Assembly: GCA_023418925.1 (NCBI GenBank)
Contig: JAEZYS010000011.1
Span: 1 to 64,000, forward strand
Source: Bacillota bacterium
GTDB lineage: Bacteria; Bacillota; Clostridia; Oscillospirales; Ruminococcaceae
DNA: 64,000 nucleotides
Direction: 5' to 3'
Each line of letters starts with the position of its first letter. Position 1 is the first letter of the stretch. This document shows positions 34,782 to 44,320 of this stretch, one piece after another. The notes below the pieces were generated by a model. The model was not told where the DNA came from and made no database searches. It saw only the letters and a list, made by a program, of their open reading frames with translations. Position numbers and translations under genes: made by a program.

Positions 34782-35699
34782 TTATGAAAGTATAGTTATA
34801 AGGGTTTTGATAAGGTCCTTAATTTGTGGTTTTGAAAATTGTGCATCAGCCCCGACAGATTCTCCCTTAATTCTCATCTGTTTATTAATTAGTGATGAGA
34901 ACAGTAAAACAGGAATGCGCTTAAATGTTTGATCATCTTTGATAAGCTTTGTAAGATGATGACCATCCATCTTTGGCATTTCAATATCACTTATTATGCA
35001 TGCAATTTCAGAAGTAATGTCATTTTCAGTATTTTTATACTGCTGAAGGTAATCCCAGACCTGCTGACCATTTTGAAAAGAGGTAATGTTTTTATAACCA
35101 AGGTTAGAAAGTTCAGATGTAATCATTTTATTTAAGAAGGGAGAATCATCTGCAATTAATATATGTTTGTTACTGATAATTGCATTTGGTTTTTGAATGT
35201 CATCAACACCTGTCGTATCCAAAGCAGAACTTCTGTCTAGTTCTGAAACAATTTTTTCAAAATCCAAAATAATTATAATTCTATCGTTAATTTTAGCAAT
35301 ACCTGTTGACATGCCCATGCCATAACCATTAATATCACTATTTGCAATTGAAGGAGGCTCCGAAATATCACTCCACGAAATACGTTGGATACCCTTAACT
35401 TTGCTTACATGAAATGCATTAAGCATCTGATTAAACTGGCATACAATAAATATATTTTTTCCATCACTTGTATTTTCAGAATGAAGAACTTTATGTAAAT
35501 CAATAACAGAAATAAGCTTATCTCTAGGAATAAAAACACCTTCAACAGCTTCATGTGCGTTCGGAACAGGGGTGACATCAACATTTATCATGATTTCGCT
35601 AACTTTAGCAATATTTATTCCATAGCTATTGCTTCCTACAATAAACTCCAATAATTCCAGTTCATTAGTTCCTGATTCTAATAAAATATTTGTTTCCAT
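34782..35699 (-). CDS. cheV: chemotaxis coupling protein CheV
   Basis: A 305-residue CheV: N-terminal CheW domain (about 10-160) and C-terminal receiver domain (about 175-305), whose phosphoacceptor Asp is in CIISDIEMPKMDG. CheV couples chemoreceptors to CheA and adapts the signal when phosphorylated. No receptor, CheA or flagellar gene occurs in the window. It follows the large repeat protein by 142 bases in the same direction, beyond a hairpin. Start ATG 35699 has AAGGAG. Confidence 0.9.
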   Translation of the reverse strand: METNILLESGTNELELLEFIVGSNSYGINIAKVSEIMINVDVTPVPNAHEAVEGVFIPRDKLISVIDLHKVLHSENTSDGKNIFIVCQFNQMLNAFHVSKVKGIQRISWSDISEPPSIANSDINGYGMGMSTGIAKINDRIIIILDFEKIVSELDRSSALDTTGVDDIQKPNAIISNKHILIADDSPFLNKMITSELSNLGYKNITSFQNGQQVWDYLQQYKNTENDITSEIACIISDIEMPKMDGHHLTKLIKDDQTFKRIPVLLFSSLINKQMRIKGESVGADAQFSKPQIKDLIKTLITILS

Positions 35700-35803
35700 A
35701 TATGCACACTCCTTTTAATAATAATGAGTTTAGTAATATTATACAACTTTTTATGTATATAAGTCAATAAAATTTCTTAAATTAAATAAAAATGTTTAAA
35801 ATT

Positions 35804-35832
35804 ATACGGATAACTTTAGCAGTTATCCGTAT
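35804..35832 (-). terminator. terminator hairpin after the large repeat protein
   Basis: A 12-bp perfect stem pairs 35804-35815 with 35821-35832. On the minus strand it is followed by AATTTTAAA, so termination may be incomplete and cheV may receive read-through. Confidence 0.7.
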
Positions 35833-35841
35833 AAAATGTCA

Positions 35842-38800
35842 TTATAATAATCTATGTCCACATTCAGCACAGAACTTTGCAGTTTCACTGACAACTTTTG
35901 CACCGCATTGTTCACAGAACTTAATCCTTTTACGTTCTTCCGAAACAGGGGATTCCTGCATAAAATTCTCATCAACTTCTTCAGATACTTCAGTATTTCC
36001 TGTTTCTTCAGTATTGTCAGTTTCAAGTTGATTGTCATCTTCATCAGGTTGAATTTGCTCAATCGCTTCACTTGCCTGGGTTTGTTCAGGTTCCACGTTA
36101 TGCTCTTCCAAAATTGATTCTGATTCAGTTGGACTTTCATCATCAATACCTGCAAATATATGGACTGTTTTTTCAAACGCATCATCCCTGATTTCAAAAT
36201 TATCAATTTCAGCCTTTGAGTTAAGATCCATAATTTCCTGCATACGAGCAGTTGCCTTTTCATCGTGAATAAATAAAACAAGTGAAGTTAATATTTTGGT
36301 TACGCTCTCAATGATTGATTTATTAAAGTTATTAGGAAGTTCACTTGTGGTTCCATTCTTATCAACCACGTAAACAGAAGAAGAAACTAATCCTTTTTTA
36401 GCTTGGAACTGAGAAATGTCTTCAATTTTTATTTTAACAACCGGATTTTGTTTACTCTTGAAGTAAAGGAATTCAGTTGTCAAAGTAAAGCCTTCCTGAT
36501 CATTTCCAACAATACTTTCATGAAGGAGAAGTGGTAACTCATAACGCCCTACAGATACATAAGTCTTGCATACTGCATCAAACTTACTATTGAATACCTT
36601 TGATACTGACGGAACATGGAACTGAACAGAAGTAATACCGTTTTCAGCCATCTTTTTAATAAGATAGTTCAGATACTTTGAGCATTCATCATTTTGCATT
36701 GCCATGATATGTGCTTCAATTTTGTCAATGTATTTATTTTTTCGTTCCTGTTCAATGTCCATAAGGTCAATTTTTCTAAGTAAATCAAATGACTGTTTAT
36801 TGGAAAGGGTGTCAATATTACCGCATATGCTTGAAATTTCTGCATCTGAAACAGCCTTAATCTGATCTTGAATTTTTGCAATGTACTTTTTCCTTAGATC
36901 ATAACTGCAATCAGGATTGTATTGATTGATACTATTGATTGTTTCATGCAATTCTTCTCTTGATTTGTTTTCAAAGCCATCGATAATTTTATCAAGTGAA
37001 GCTACATTGAGGTTATAAATGTGCTCATTGACACTGTCAACATAAGGTTGGATAACAGATTGTTTAAGTCCCATATTAAGAATCGATTCAAGTATATAAT
37101 TTGATTTTTCAAAGTCAAATTTATCAAGATCTTCGCAAAGTAATACTATTTCTTCAACTGCTAAGGTATTCTTTCTCTTATCAACAGCTTCCTTGAACAT
37201 TTCTATAATACCATCAGAATACTCTTTCTGATTAACGCTTAAACCATTAGTAAATTCATTGAGTTTTTCCTTGCTATAATTGCTGATTTCTTCAAGTATT
37301 TTGTCATTTTCCTGCTTCTTAATTTCTTCAATTCTGTCATCAATTTTATCAAAATAAGGTCTGCTTAGATAGAGAAAATCTTGCTTTGCATAAATGTCTT
37401 CCTTAAGAGCTAAAAGCTGTTCAATTGTCATATCTGAAATCTTAGAACATTTTTCATCAAGTTCAATGGATAGAAGTTCAGATTCTCTCTGTGAGATTTT
37501 ATCAAAGTACGGAGCAGTAAGAACTTCATTATACTTATTGCTTCCAAGCTTAAGTTTAAGTTCATCAAGTTCCTTTTGATTCATATTTTCAACATTACTG
37601 CATATTTCATCAATTTCAACTTTGATAAGTTCATATTCTCTGAGCTGAATTGCTTCATTACACTTCTGGATAAGATCAGCGCCATAGCCTTCCTTTTTAA
37701 TATCCTTTTTAAGTGTATCAAGCTGTTCCTTGTTCATTGTAGTTATGTTGCTACAGATTTTATCAAATTTCTCCTGAAGCAGGGTCTTTTCTCTTTCATT
37801 GATCTTAGCTATATATGGAGATATGAGTATTTTGCTGTACTTACCACTGTCTGCAATTTTTCTTAACTCATCAAGCTTTTCATTGCCAGCAGTATCAATT
37901 GCGCTGAAAATGCTTTCAACTTCGTTCTTGTCAAAATTGATAAGAAGAGAATCAACTTTTTTAACATATCTGTTTTTAAGCTTGCTGTTATAGGACAATG
38001 CAGAAATATCAGATTTTAACTTAGTTAATTCTTTTCTGTCAAGGCTCTCTGCACCAGCACAAAGTTTTTCAAGCTCAGAATGTGCTATACTATCACTAAG
38101 ACGATCTAACTTCTTTGAGTAATACTTGATAAACATTTCAGAGTATCTGTCGGAATTAAGTATTTTACTCAACTTGTCAAGCTCAGAAATAGTCTTTTTC
38201 TCAAGATTAGCAAACAGTTCATTTAATTCTTCACGCTGAGCGGACATTATTCTGTCATTGATCTTATTAATGTAAGGCTTGAGAACTGACTCCTCATAAT
38301 TTTGTGACAGAATTTTGTTTTTCAATTCAGTCGTTTGATCCAAGTTCTTGATTGTCAGCCCTGTACAAAGTAAAGCAAGCTGATTTTCTTCACAACGGTT
38401 CATGGCAATCTTTATTTTAACAAGGTACTTAGCCGTAGTTTTATCATCTATTGTAAGATTCGAAATGTGTTTTTTGAGGTCAATAAGCTCACTCTTATCC
38501 AAAGCTGATAAGTCAGAACATAAGTCAAGAAGTCTGAGCTCATTTTCCATAGCTTTCTTCATGTCTTCAACGTTATCAAAAACTGTTCCGTTATATGATC
38601 TCTGACGTTTATCTATTTCGTCTATGTAATTATTAAGTTCCACAAAACAAGCTGTATCAGAGCATTTATATTTTTTTGTAACTGCAACAAGATCATCTTT
38701 AATAATCCTTGCATATTCAAGTTCAATATCAAATTCGCCCTTCTCATTCAACAGATTTTTGCTTATAATATATTCAGAATAAATATAATCTCTTACTTCG

Positions 38801-39966
38801 TCATTTGTCAGTAAATTTATATTCCAATAATCAGCGATACATTTTACGTTTTCAGTCTGATCAGGGTACAAGCAGATAATCAGGTTGAATATAGCAGGGA
38901 AGAGCGGCCTTTTTCTTAAAAGGTCACTAATCATAAACTGAATATCAAAGTCATCCTGATCTGAAGTTTCAATATCCCTGAGAGTTTTTTTATATTCCTT
39001 TAAATCATGCTTCTTATATGTAAAATCAATATCGGATTCCTTTTCAACAACTTCAATGAGAGCCAGTTTAATAGCATCAATTTCTGTACTGTCGCTTCTG
39101 AATGTAAGCCTGTTCAACTTTTCTTCAGTATTTTCATTTATTATTGGCGTATAAAACTCTTTAATAAACTTTTCTTTTGTAATTCCAACACCCTTATTCT
39201 GCAGGTATGAAGCAAAAATACCTGAAATATACTCAGAAGCATTGAAATTATAGTCAGCATACGACATAATGTCTTTGTTGTTAAGCATTGTAACGCAAAT
39301 ATTATCAATAATATCAAACAACTTTTCAAAAATATTCTGTCTTACACTTGATTCGCTTACTTCAATTTCATCATTAAAAAGTTTAAAAACCTGGTTTGTA
39401 CAATTCTTTATGTCAGGGAGATGGGATACAACCTGGGCAGCATACTGATCAAGTCTTTTTGAAATTGTAGATTTATTAATAATGGAAAGCTTTCCATCAG
39501 AAGGACTTTGCCAGAAAAAGTTGTTGATAGACTTTTTAAAATGCATTACTTTGTTGGTAAGAGGAGTAACAGGGGCATACTTCTTTCCTTTTTCACGCAT
39601 ATATTCTTCGCTTACAACAATTGTATCATTTTTACCGTTAATCATCCAATACTCGGACTGAAAAGCACTTTCGAGGAATAAGTCAGTAATGTAGACATAG
39701 TTATTCTGTTCAGCCATCTGTCTTGCTTCCGTAATAACAAACGTCTGCCAATCATTTGCATCGTCGGACATAAGCATCATATCTGACATTCTGCAAATAT
39801 TTAGACCGTTACTTCTTGCTTCTTCGTCAGAACAAGGTGTAATTATCAGATTCTGAATAGTAGGATGGCAAACAAGCTGATTATTTGCAAGATACAGCTT
39901 GTTAAATCTTTCTTCAAATTCTGTACACTTTTGTTTAAATAATTCATAGTTTCTTATTATTTCCAC
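35842..39966 (-). CDS. 1,374-residue helical-repeat protein with zinc ribbon, function unknown
   Basis: Not recognised as a described protein. Residues 1-430 form a distinct N-terminal region with no motif I can name. Residues ~470-1095 hold about twelve degenerate repeats of ~51 residues with the pattern E(I/L)xxICSNIxxMxxxELDxLKxxIxxxxYxxxLxxPYxxKIxxRE, predicted helical. Residues ~1100-1235 look beta-rich and PH-like (TTEFLYFKSKQ, DISQFQAKKGLVSSSVYVVDKNG). An acidic linker (~1255-1345) leads to a C-terminal double-CxxC zinc ribbon (CEQCG...CAECG). No membrane helix or signal peptide is seen, so a cytosolic scaffold is inferred. GTG start after GGGGGC. Confidence 0.85.
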   Translation of the reverse strand: MEIIRNYELFKQKCTEFEERFNKLYLANNQLVCHPTIQNLIITPCSDEEARSNGLNICRMSDMMLMSDDANDWQTFVITEARQMAEQNNYVYITDLFLESAFQSEYWMINGKNDTIVVSEEYMREKGKKYAPVTPLTNKVMHFKKSINNFFWQSPSDGKLSIINKSTISKRLDQYAAQVVSHLPDIKNCTNQVFKLFNDEIEVSESSVRQNIFEKLFDIIDNICVTMLNNKDIMSYADYNFNASEYISGIFASYLQNKGVGITKEKFIKEFYTPIINENTEEKLNRLTFRSDSTEIDAIKLALIEVVEKESDIDFTYKKHDLKEYKKTLRDIETSDQDDFDIQFMISDLLRKRPLFPAIFNLIICLYPDQTENVKCIADYWNINLLTNDEVRDYIYSEYIISKNLLNEKGEFDIELEYARIIKDDLVAVTKKYKCSDTACFVELNNYIDEIDKRQRSYNGTVFDNVEDMKKAMENELRLLDLCSDLSALDKSELIDLKKHISNLTIDDKTTAKYLVKIKIAMNRCEENQLALLCTGLTIKNLDQTTELKNKILSQNYEESVLKPYINKINDRIMSAQREELNELFANLEKKTISELDKLSKILNSDRYSEMFIKYYSKKLDRLSDSIAHSELEKLCAGAESLDRKELTKLKSDISALSYNSKLKNRYVKKVDSLLINFDKNEVESIFSAIDTAGNEKLDELRKIADSGKYSKILISPYIAKINEREKTLLQEKFDKICSNITTMNKEQLDTLKKDIKKEGYGADLIQKCNEAIQLREYELIKVEIDEICSNVENMNQKELDELKLKLGSNKYNEVLTAPYFDKISQRESELLSIELDEKCSKISDMTIEQLLALKEDIYAKQDFLYLSRPYFDKIDDRIEEIKKQENDKILEEISNYSKEKLNEFTNGLSVNQKEYSDGIIEMFKEAVDKRKNTLAVEEIVLLCEDLDKFDFEKSNYILESILNMGLKQSVIQPYVDSVNEHIYNLNVASLDKIIDGFENKSREELHETINSINQYNPDCSYDLRKKYIAKIQDQIKAVSDAEISSICGNIDTLSNKQSFDLLRKIDLMDIEQERKNKYIDKIEAHIMAMQNDECSKYLNYLIKKMAENGITSVQFHVPSVSKVFNSKFDAVCKTYVSVGRYELPLLLHESIVGNDQEGFTLTTEFLYFKSKQNPVVKIKIEDISQFQAKKGLVSSSVYVVDKNGTTSELPNNFNKSIIESVTKILTSLVLFIHDEKATARMQEIMDLNSKAEIDNFEIRDDAFEKTVHIFAGIDDESPTESESILEEHNVEPEQTQASEAIEQIQPDEDDNQLETDNTEETGNTEVSEEVDENFMQESPVSEERKRIKFCEQCGAKVVSETAKFCAECGHRLL

Positions 39967-40090
39967 AATTATGCCCCCGATTTAGTATTTATTACTATAA
40001 TTATAATGATATGACATGGAAATATCAATAATTTTTTATGAATTTTATTTTTTAATTTATAGCAATTAAATAATAAATATTAAGACAAAT

Positions 40091-40125
40091 AAAAACCAGG
40101 TTGTTAAGTAAACAACCTGGTTTTT
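40091..40125 (-). terminator. strong terminator after pspC
   Basis: A 15-bp stem (40091-40105 with 40111-40125) has A and T runs on both sides. It ends the padR-HAAS-pspC operon and could work in either direction. Confidence 0.92.
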
Positions 40126-40126
40126 A

Positions 40127-40324
40127 TTAATTAACTTCTTCCGGAATAATAATTGCAGCAATTATATATGCAATAATACCAGTTCCTGATAATCCGACCA
40201 AAGCCCAGACTAAGCGTATTACATTAGGATCAATGTTAAAATAGTCTGCAACTCCGCCGCAAACACCGCATATAATTTTTCCCTGCTGTTTCTTAACTAA
40301 TTTCTTCATAAAATCATTACCCAT
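40127..40324 (-). CDS. PspC-domain small membrane protein
   Basis: A 65-residue protein with the PspC signature (KIICGVCGGVADYFNIDPNVIRLVWA) and one membrane helix ending IIIPEE. PspC proteins act in envelope-stress signalling. Start could be 40324 or the internal ATG at 40309, which gives the usual N terminus MKKLVKK; neither has a strong ribosome binding site. It follows the HAAS gene by 5 bases, so it is in the PadR operon. Confidence 0.88.
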   Translation of the reverse strand: MGNDFMKKLVKKQQGKIICGVCGGVADYFNIDPNVIRLVWALVGLSGTGIIAYIIAAIIIPEEVN

Positions 40325-40329
40325 AAAAA

Positions 40330-40614
40330 TTACTTGTTGTTAATACTCTTATTGGCATCTGCAAAAATGCTTGAGGAATTTTTCTGATCTTTATATTTAA
40401 TATACTCTTCACTCTTTGAATATGCAGATTGTTCGCCAATAATATTTTTGGCAAGATTAAACGGTTTACCTAGTTCAGCCATAACAATCTGTTCATTTTC
40501 CGGACCTGCATCCAAAAAGTATTCATCATAAAACCTTACAGCCATATCACGTTCTTCTTTTGGAAGACATATAAGATGAGATGCAAGTTCTGAAAGGTAT
40601 TCACTTTTTGTCAT
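40330..40614 (-). CDS. HAAS (DUF1700)-domain protein, short form
   Basis: A 94-residue protein matching the HAAS/DUF1700 helical domain (YLSELASHLICLPKEERDMAVRFYDEYFLDAG, read in parts; residues 5-38). Full-length relatives carry several membrane helices after this domain; this copy stops before any, ending in a polar tail. HAAS proteins typically partner PadR regulators in envelope functions. It overlaps padR by 4 bases (ATGA), indicating coupled translation. Confidence 0.8.
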   Translation of the reverse strand: MTKSEYLSELASHLICLPKEERDMAVRFYDEYFLDAGPENEQIVMAELGKPFNLAKNIIGEQSAYSKSEEYIKYKDQKNSSSIFADANKSINNK

Positions 40615-40949
40615 AATCTTATTCCCCCTTCAACTGAATCGCAATCCTTGCTTAGCAGTTTATTGATTTTAGACTTGTATATTTTCCACTCATCCATATA
40701 ACTATCCAGTTGAAAAAGTCCCTTTTGTGTAACCTTGTAGTAACGTCTGTTTCTCCCCATAAATTCTTTGTCATATGATTCTAGACATTCATTTTTTAAA
40801 AGTCGCCTAAGAACAGGGTAGAGAGTGGATTCTGACATTTCCATAGCTTCTCGAATTTCTTGGGTAATCTTGTATCCGTAGGTATCTTCTTTGGAGACTA
40901 TTGAAAGAACGAGAGCATCCAATAAAGTAGCACTTACCGGAAATACCAT
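40611..40949 (-). CDS. PadR-family transcriptional regulator
   Basis: A 112-residue PadR repressor: winged helix with SKEDTYGYKITQEIREAMEMSESTLYPVLRRL in segments at residues 15-48 and a short C-terminal dimerisation helix. It heads the padR-HAAS-pspC operon and lies under a consensus promoter overlapped by an AT-rich palindrome, suggesting autoregulation. The ligand is unknown; many PadR proteins in such operons sense membrane or cell-wall stress. Confidence 0.92.
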   Translation of the reverse strand: MVFPVSATLLDALVLSIVSKEDTYGYKITQEIREAMEMSESTLYPVLRRLLKNECLESYDKEFMGRNRRYYKVTQKGLFQLDSYMDEWKIYKSKINKLLSKDCDSVEGGIRL

Positions 40950-40968
40950 TTTTCTACCTCCTTTAAAA

Positions 40969-41012
40969 TATTATATCTTTTATATTATACAAAATATAAT
41001 ATAAATTGTCAA
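40969..41012 (-). promoter_or_regulatory. padR promoter with overlapping palindrome
   Basis: On the minus strand TTGACA (41012-41007) and TATAAT (40989-40984) are 17 bases apart. An imperfect palindrome, ATATTATAT/ATATTATA around 40969-40989, covers the -10 and is a candidate PadR operator. Confidence 0.7.
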
Positions 41013-41040
41013 TACAAAATAAGAAACTAGAAAAATATTT

Positions 41041-43002
41041 TCAGTATTGTTCACACAGTTCAAGCCATTCATCAGAAATTTCATTGGTTATTGCCCTCAG
41101 TTCTTCATACTGTTGACATTTTTCCTGCATTAATTGATAATCAGAACAGACACCAGGATCAGCCATTTCCTCCTGAAGCCTTTGCATTTCAAGTTCATTA
41201 CTGTTTATTATATTTTCAAGTTCTTTGATTCTTGTACGATTCTTTGCATCAGCTGAACGCTGTTGTTTTGATTTATATGTTTTAGCCTTATTTTCTTCCG
41301 CAAGGCGTCTTGCAGCTTCTTGTTTCTCAATTGCAACTTCATTGTTTCTTTGAGTTTCCAGCTGCTTTTTTAATTCAAAATATTCATCAAATCTTCCTGT
41401 AAATATTTCAGTAGAGTCTTCCCTGATATCAATTATTTTAGTTGCAAGTTTATTAAGGAGATATCTGTCATGTGAGACAAAAATTATAGTTCCGTCAAAA
41501 GAATCAAGAGCTTCTTCAAGTACTTCTTTTGTAAATAAATCAAGATGATTTGTTGGTTCGTCAAGAATAAGAACATTGCCACGTTCAAGCATCATGATAG
41601 CAAAGCAAAGCTTAGCTTTTTCTCCACCGCTTATGACACCAACCTGCTTAAAGACATTCTCGCCAATCATTCTTACTCTTCCAAGTAATGAGCGGATTGA
41701 TAAATCTGTCATGGTCCTGTATCTGCTGTGAATTTCTTCGATAACGGTGTTATTGACGTTAAGCTGTGAATTTTCCTGATCAAAGTATGAGATTTTTATG
41801 TTTTTATTCCATTCAATCTTTCCTCGGATATGAGGAAGCTTGCTCATTAATATTTTAAGAAGTGTTGATTTACCAATGCCGTTTGAACCTATTATAGCAA
41901 CTTTCTCACCACGTTTTACTTCAAAGGAAATGGAATCAACAAGGGTTTTTCTGTCTGTACCTGAACCAACAGTAATATCTACATTGCTGACAGATAGGAC
42001 ATCAATAGGTGGTGTAACATCATATTCAAACTGAATCTTTGCGCTCGAATGACTGATAACAGGCTTTTCAATAAGCTCCATAGCTTCAAGCTTTTTTACT
42101 CTGCTTTTTGCCATATTGGATGTAGTAGCTCTTACAATATTTCTGTCGACAAAATCCTGAAGCTTTGTTATTTCAGCTTGCTGAGCTTCATATTCTTTCA
42201 TTTGCCGTTCAATGTCAGCTTCTTTCTGAGCAATGAAAGCTGTATAATTTCCCTTATATCTTTTAAGTTTGCAATTTTCAATCTCACAAATAGAAGTAGT
42301 AAGTTTATCAAGAAAGTATCTGTCATGCGATACTAACAGCAGAGCACCCTTATAATCTTTTAAATAATCTTCAAGCCACATAATAGTATTGAAATCAAGG
42401 TGGTTTGTTGGTTCATCGAGGATAAGCAGGGAAGGGTTTTCAAGTAAAAGTTTTGCCAAGGCAAGACGGGTTTTTTCTCCACCGCTTAAGACAGATATTT
42501 GTTTATCATGGGTTTCAGCAGGAAACCCCATACCATTCAGAACAGTTTTTATTTTAACATTAATGTTGTATCCATCGTTTGATTCAAAATATGCAGTTTT
42601 TCTTGCATATTCGTCTGAAATCCTTTTAAAACTCTCTTCATCATTATGTGTTTCAGGATTTGACATTTCAGCTTCAAGCAGTCTTAATTCATCATGAATA
42701 TCAAGCAGTGGCTTAAAAACAGATGTCATTTCTTCAATTATAGTATTGCTTCTATCAAGTCCTGCATTCTGTGCAAGATATCCGATTGTTGAACTTTTTG
42801 TAACAGCAAATCGTGGAATAAAGGGTTCCTGCTGGGATTCATAATCCTCAGATCCGGTAATGATTTTAAGTAGCGTGGATTTTCCACATCCGTTAATACC
42901 CACAAGGCCTATCCTGTCATTGTCTTCTATTGTAAGTGAGACGTTGTTGAGTACTAGTTTCCCATTATAGATTTTGCTTATATTTTCAAGAGACAGAATC
43001 AT
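41041..43002 (-). CDS. ABC-F family ATPase
   Basis: A 653-residue cytosolic protein with two ABC ATPase domains and no membrane helices. Walker A GINGCGKS and GSNGIGKS, signatures LSGGEKTRLALAKLL and ISGGEKAKLCFAIM, and two LDEPTNHLD Walker B motifs are present. A charged linker joins the domains and a coiled coil ends the protein (about 545-640). ABC-F proteins act on ribosomes as translation or antibiotic-protection factors; the Uup/YdiF-like tail suggests housekeeping, but resistance cannot be excluded. The start follows an unusually distant ribosome binding site with an intervening hairpin. Confidence 0.92.
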   Translation of the reverse strand: MILSLENISKIYNGKLVLNNVSLTIEDNDRIGLVGINGCGKSTLLKIITGSEDYESQQEPFIPRFAVTKSSTIGYLAQNAGLDRSNTIIEEMTSVFKPLLDIHDELRLLEAEMSNPETHNDEESFKRISDEYARKTAYFESNDGYNINVKIKTVLNGMGFPAETHDKQISVLSGGEKTRLALAKLLLENPSLLILDEPTNHLDFNTIMWLEDYLKDYKGALLLVSHDRYFLDKLTTSICEIENCKLKRYKGNYTAFIAQKEADIERQMKEYEAQQAEITKLQDFVDRNIVRATTSNMAKSRVKKLEAMELIEKPVISHSSAKIQFEYDVTPPIDVLSVSNVDITVGSGTDRKTLVDSISFEVKRGEKVAIIGSNGIGKSTLLKILMSKLPHIRGKIEWNKNIKISYFDQENSQLNVNNTVIEEIHSRYRTMTDLSIRSLLGRVRMIGENVFKQVGVISGGEKAKLCFAIMMLERGNVLILDEPTNHLDLFTKEVLEEALDSFDGTIIFVSHDRYLLNKLATKIIDIREDSTEIFTGRFDEYFELKKQLETQRNNEVAIEKQEAARRLAEENKAKTYKSKQQRSADAKNRTRIKELENIINSNELEMQRLQEEMADPGVCSDYQLMQEKCQQYEELRAITNEISDEWLELCEQY

Positions 43003-43013
43003 ATTTATAACTA

Positions 43014-43038
43014 TGCTTCCGCAGGAAGCACACCTCCC
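43014..43038 (-). promoter_or_regulatory. hairpin between ribosome binding site and start of the ABC-F gene
   Basis: The minus strand reads GGGAGGTG (43038-43031), then a 7-bp hairpin with 3-nt loop (43030-43024 with 43020-43014), then 11 bases and ATG. The hairpin could bring a distant ribosome binding site close to the start, or regulate it. Confidence 0.5.
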
Positions 43039-43155
43039 AATTATGATAAATCTATTTACATATTACCATGTAAATTATTCAAAACATCCTATACAATTAT
43101 AAACAAATAGATTGGTCATGTCAAGAAAACAATTTGCTTAAAATTAAAAGTAAAA

Positions 43156-43179
43156 GCAGGTTCATGTTAATGAACCTGC
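43156..43179 (-). terminator. intrinsic terminator of ddh
   Basis: A 9-bp stem pairs 43156-43164 with 43171-43179, followed by a T-rich tract on the minus strand. Confidence 0.8.
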
Positions 43180-43186
43180 AAAATTA

Positions 43187-44176
43187 TTACAACAATGTTG
43201 CTCTTAATTCTTCGTCTGACTTAGGTGAGAGATAGGCAGGAGCAATGTCAAATACTGTCTTTGCACCTGAATTGCCTTCTTTTGCAAGTTTATATGCAGC
43301 TCTTGCATAAGCAACAAGAACGCTAGATGTAAATTCAGGGTTTGATCCAAGCTTTAACGAGTATTCAATAATATGTGATGTTTCGCCATCTATACCTGTT
43401 TTTCCGCTTCTTATAACAAATCCACCGTGAGGAATACCACTGTGATCACGGATTAATTCTTCCTGTGAAATAAAATTAACAGTTGTATCATAATCTGCAA
43501 AGTAGTTAGGCATATTCTTTATCTCTGATTCTATTTTAGCCTTGTCGGCACCTTCTTTAGCAACTACGAAACATTCTCTTGAGTGTTTCTGGCGTGTTGT
43601 GAGTTCTGGATTCGTACCATTTCTTACAGCTTCAACTGCACTTTCAACAGGAATAGTATATTGCTTTGCATCAGCAACGCCTTCAATTCTTCTGATAGCG
43701 TCAGAGTGTCCCTGACTTATACCCTTACCCCAGAAAGTATAACTCTTGCCATCAGGAAGCAGGCAATTGCCGTATAGTCTGTTTACGGAGAATAAACCAG
43801 GATCCCAGCCTACAGAGATAATACTAACATTTTTACCTGACCTAGCAGCAGCATCAACCTTTGCAAAGTATTCAGGAATTTTTGCATGAGTGTCAAAACT
43901 GTCAATTGTGTTAAACATAGAAGCATACTTAGGACCTTGCTCAGGAAGATCAGTTGCACTTCCGCCACAAAGAATCATAACATCAATTTTACCCTTATAT
44001 TGTTCTATATCATTAATAGAGCTTACAGGAACACTTTCTGTCAAAATTTTTAGAGACTTAGGATCTCTTCTTGTAAATACACATACGAGTTCAGCATCAC
44101 AACTTTGTTTTATAGCAAGTTCAACACCTTTTCCAAGATTTCCATAACCTATAATACCAATTTTAATTTTACTCAT
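43187..44176 (-). CDS. ddh: meso-diaminopimelate D-dehydrogenase
   Basis: A 329-residue NADP-dependent dehydrogenase. The Rossmann motif GYGNLGKG is at residues 10-17, followed by CVFTRRDP; SVGWDPGLFSVNR and SQGHSDAIRRIEG are family signatures. It converts tetrahydrodipicolinate with ammonia directly to meso-diaminopimelate, the one-step route to lysine and cell-wall crosslinks. The start at 44176 is chosen because the upstream ATG (44191) lies within the GGGAGG ribosome binding site. It is monocistronic. Confidence 0.93.
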   Translation of the reverse strand: MSKIKIGIIGYGNLGKGVELAIKQSCDAELVCVFTRRDPKSLKILTESVPVSSINDIEQYKGKIDVMILCGGSATDLPEQGPKYASMFNTIDSFDTHAKIPEYFAKVDAAARSGKNVSIISVGWDPGLFSVNRLYGNCLLPDGKSYTFWGKGISQGHSDAIRRIEGVADAKQYTIPVESAVEAVRNGTNPELTTRQKHSRECFVVAKEGADKAKIESEIKNMPNYFADYDTTVNFISQEELIRDHSGIPHGGFVIRSGKTGIDGETSHIIEYSLKLGSNPEFTSSVLVAYARAAYKLAKEGNSGAKTVFDIAPAYLSPKSDEELRATLL

Positions 44177-44320
44177 TTGTAATCCTCCCATAAAATTACT
44201 AAATGCATTATAACATATTTTTTTTCATTTGAAAATAGATTTGCAATTTTTATTTTTAAAAATTGCAAATCTATTAAAATAATTCTATGTATTATTATAA
44301 ATAATTATGAATAAAGCCAT

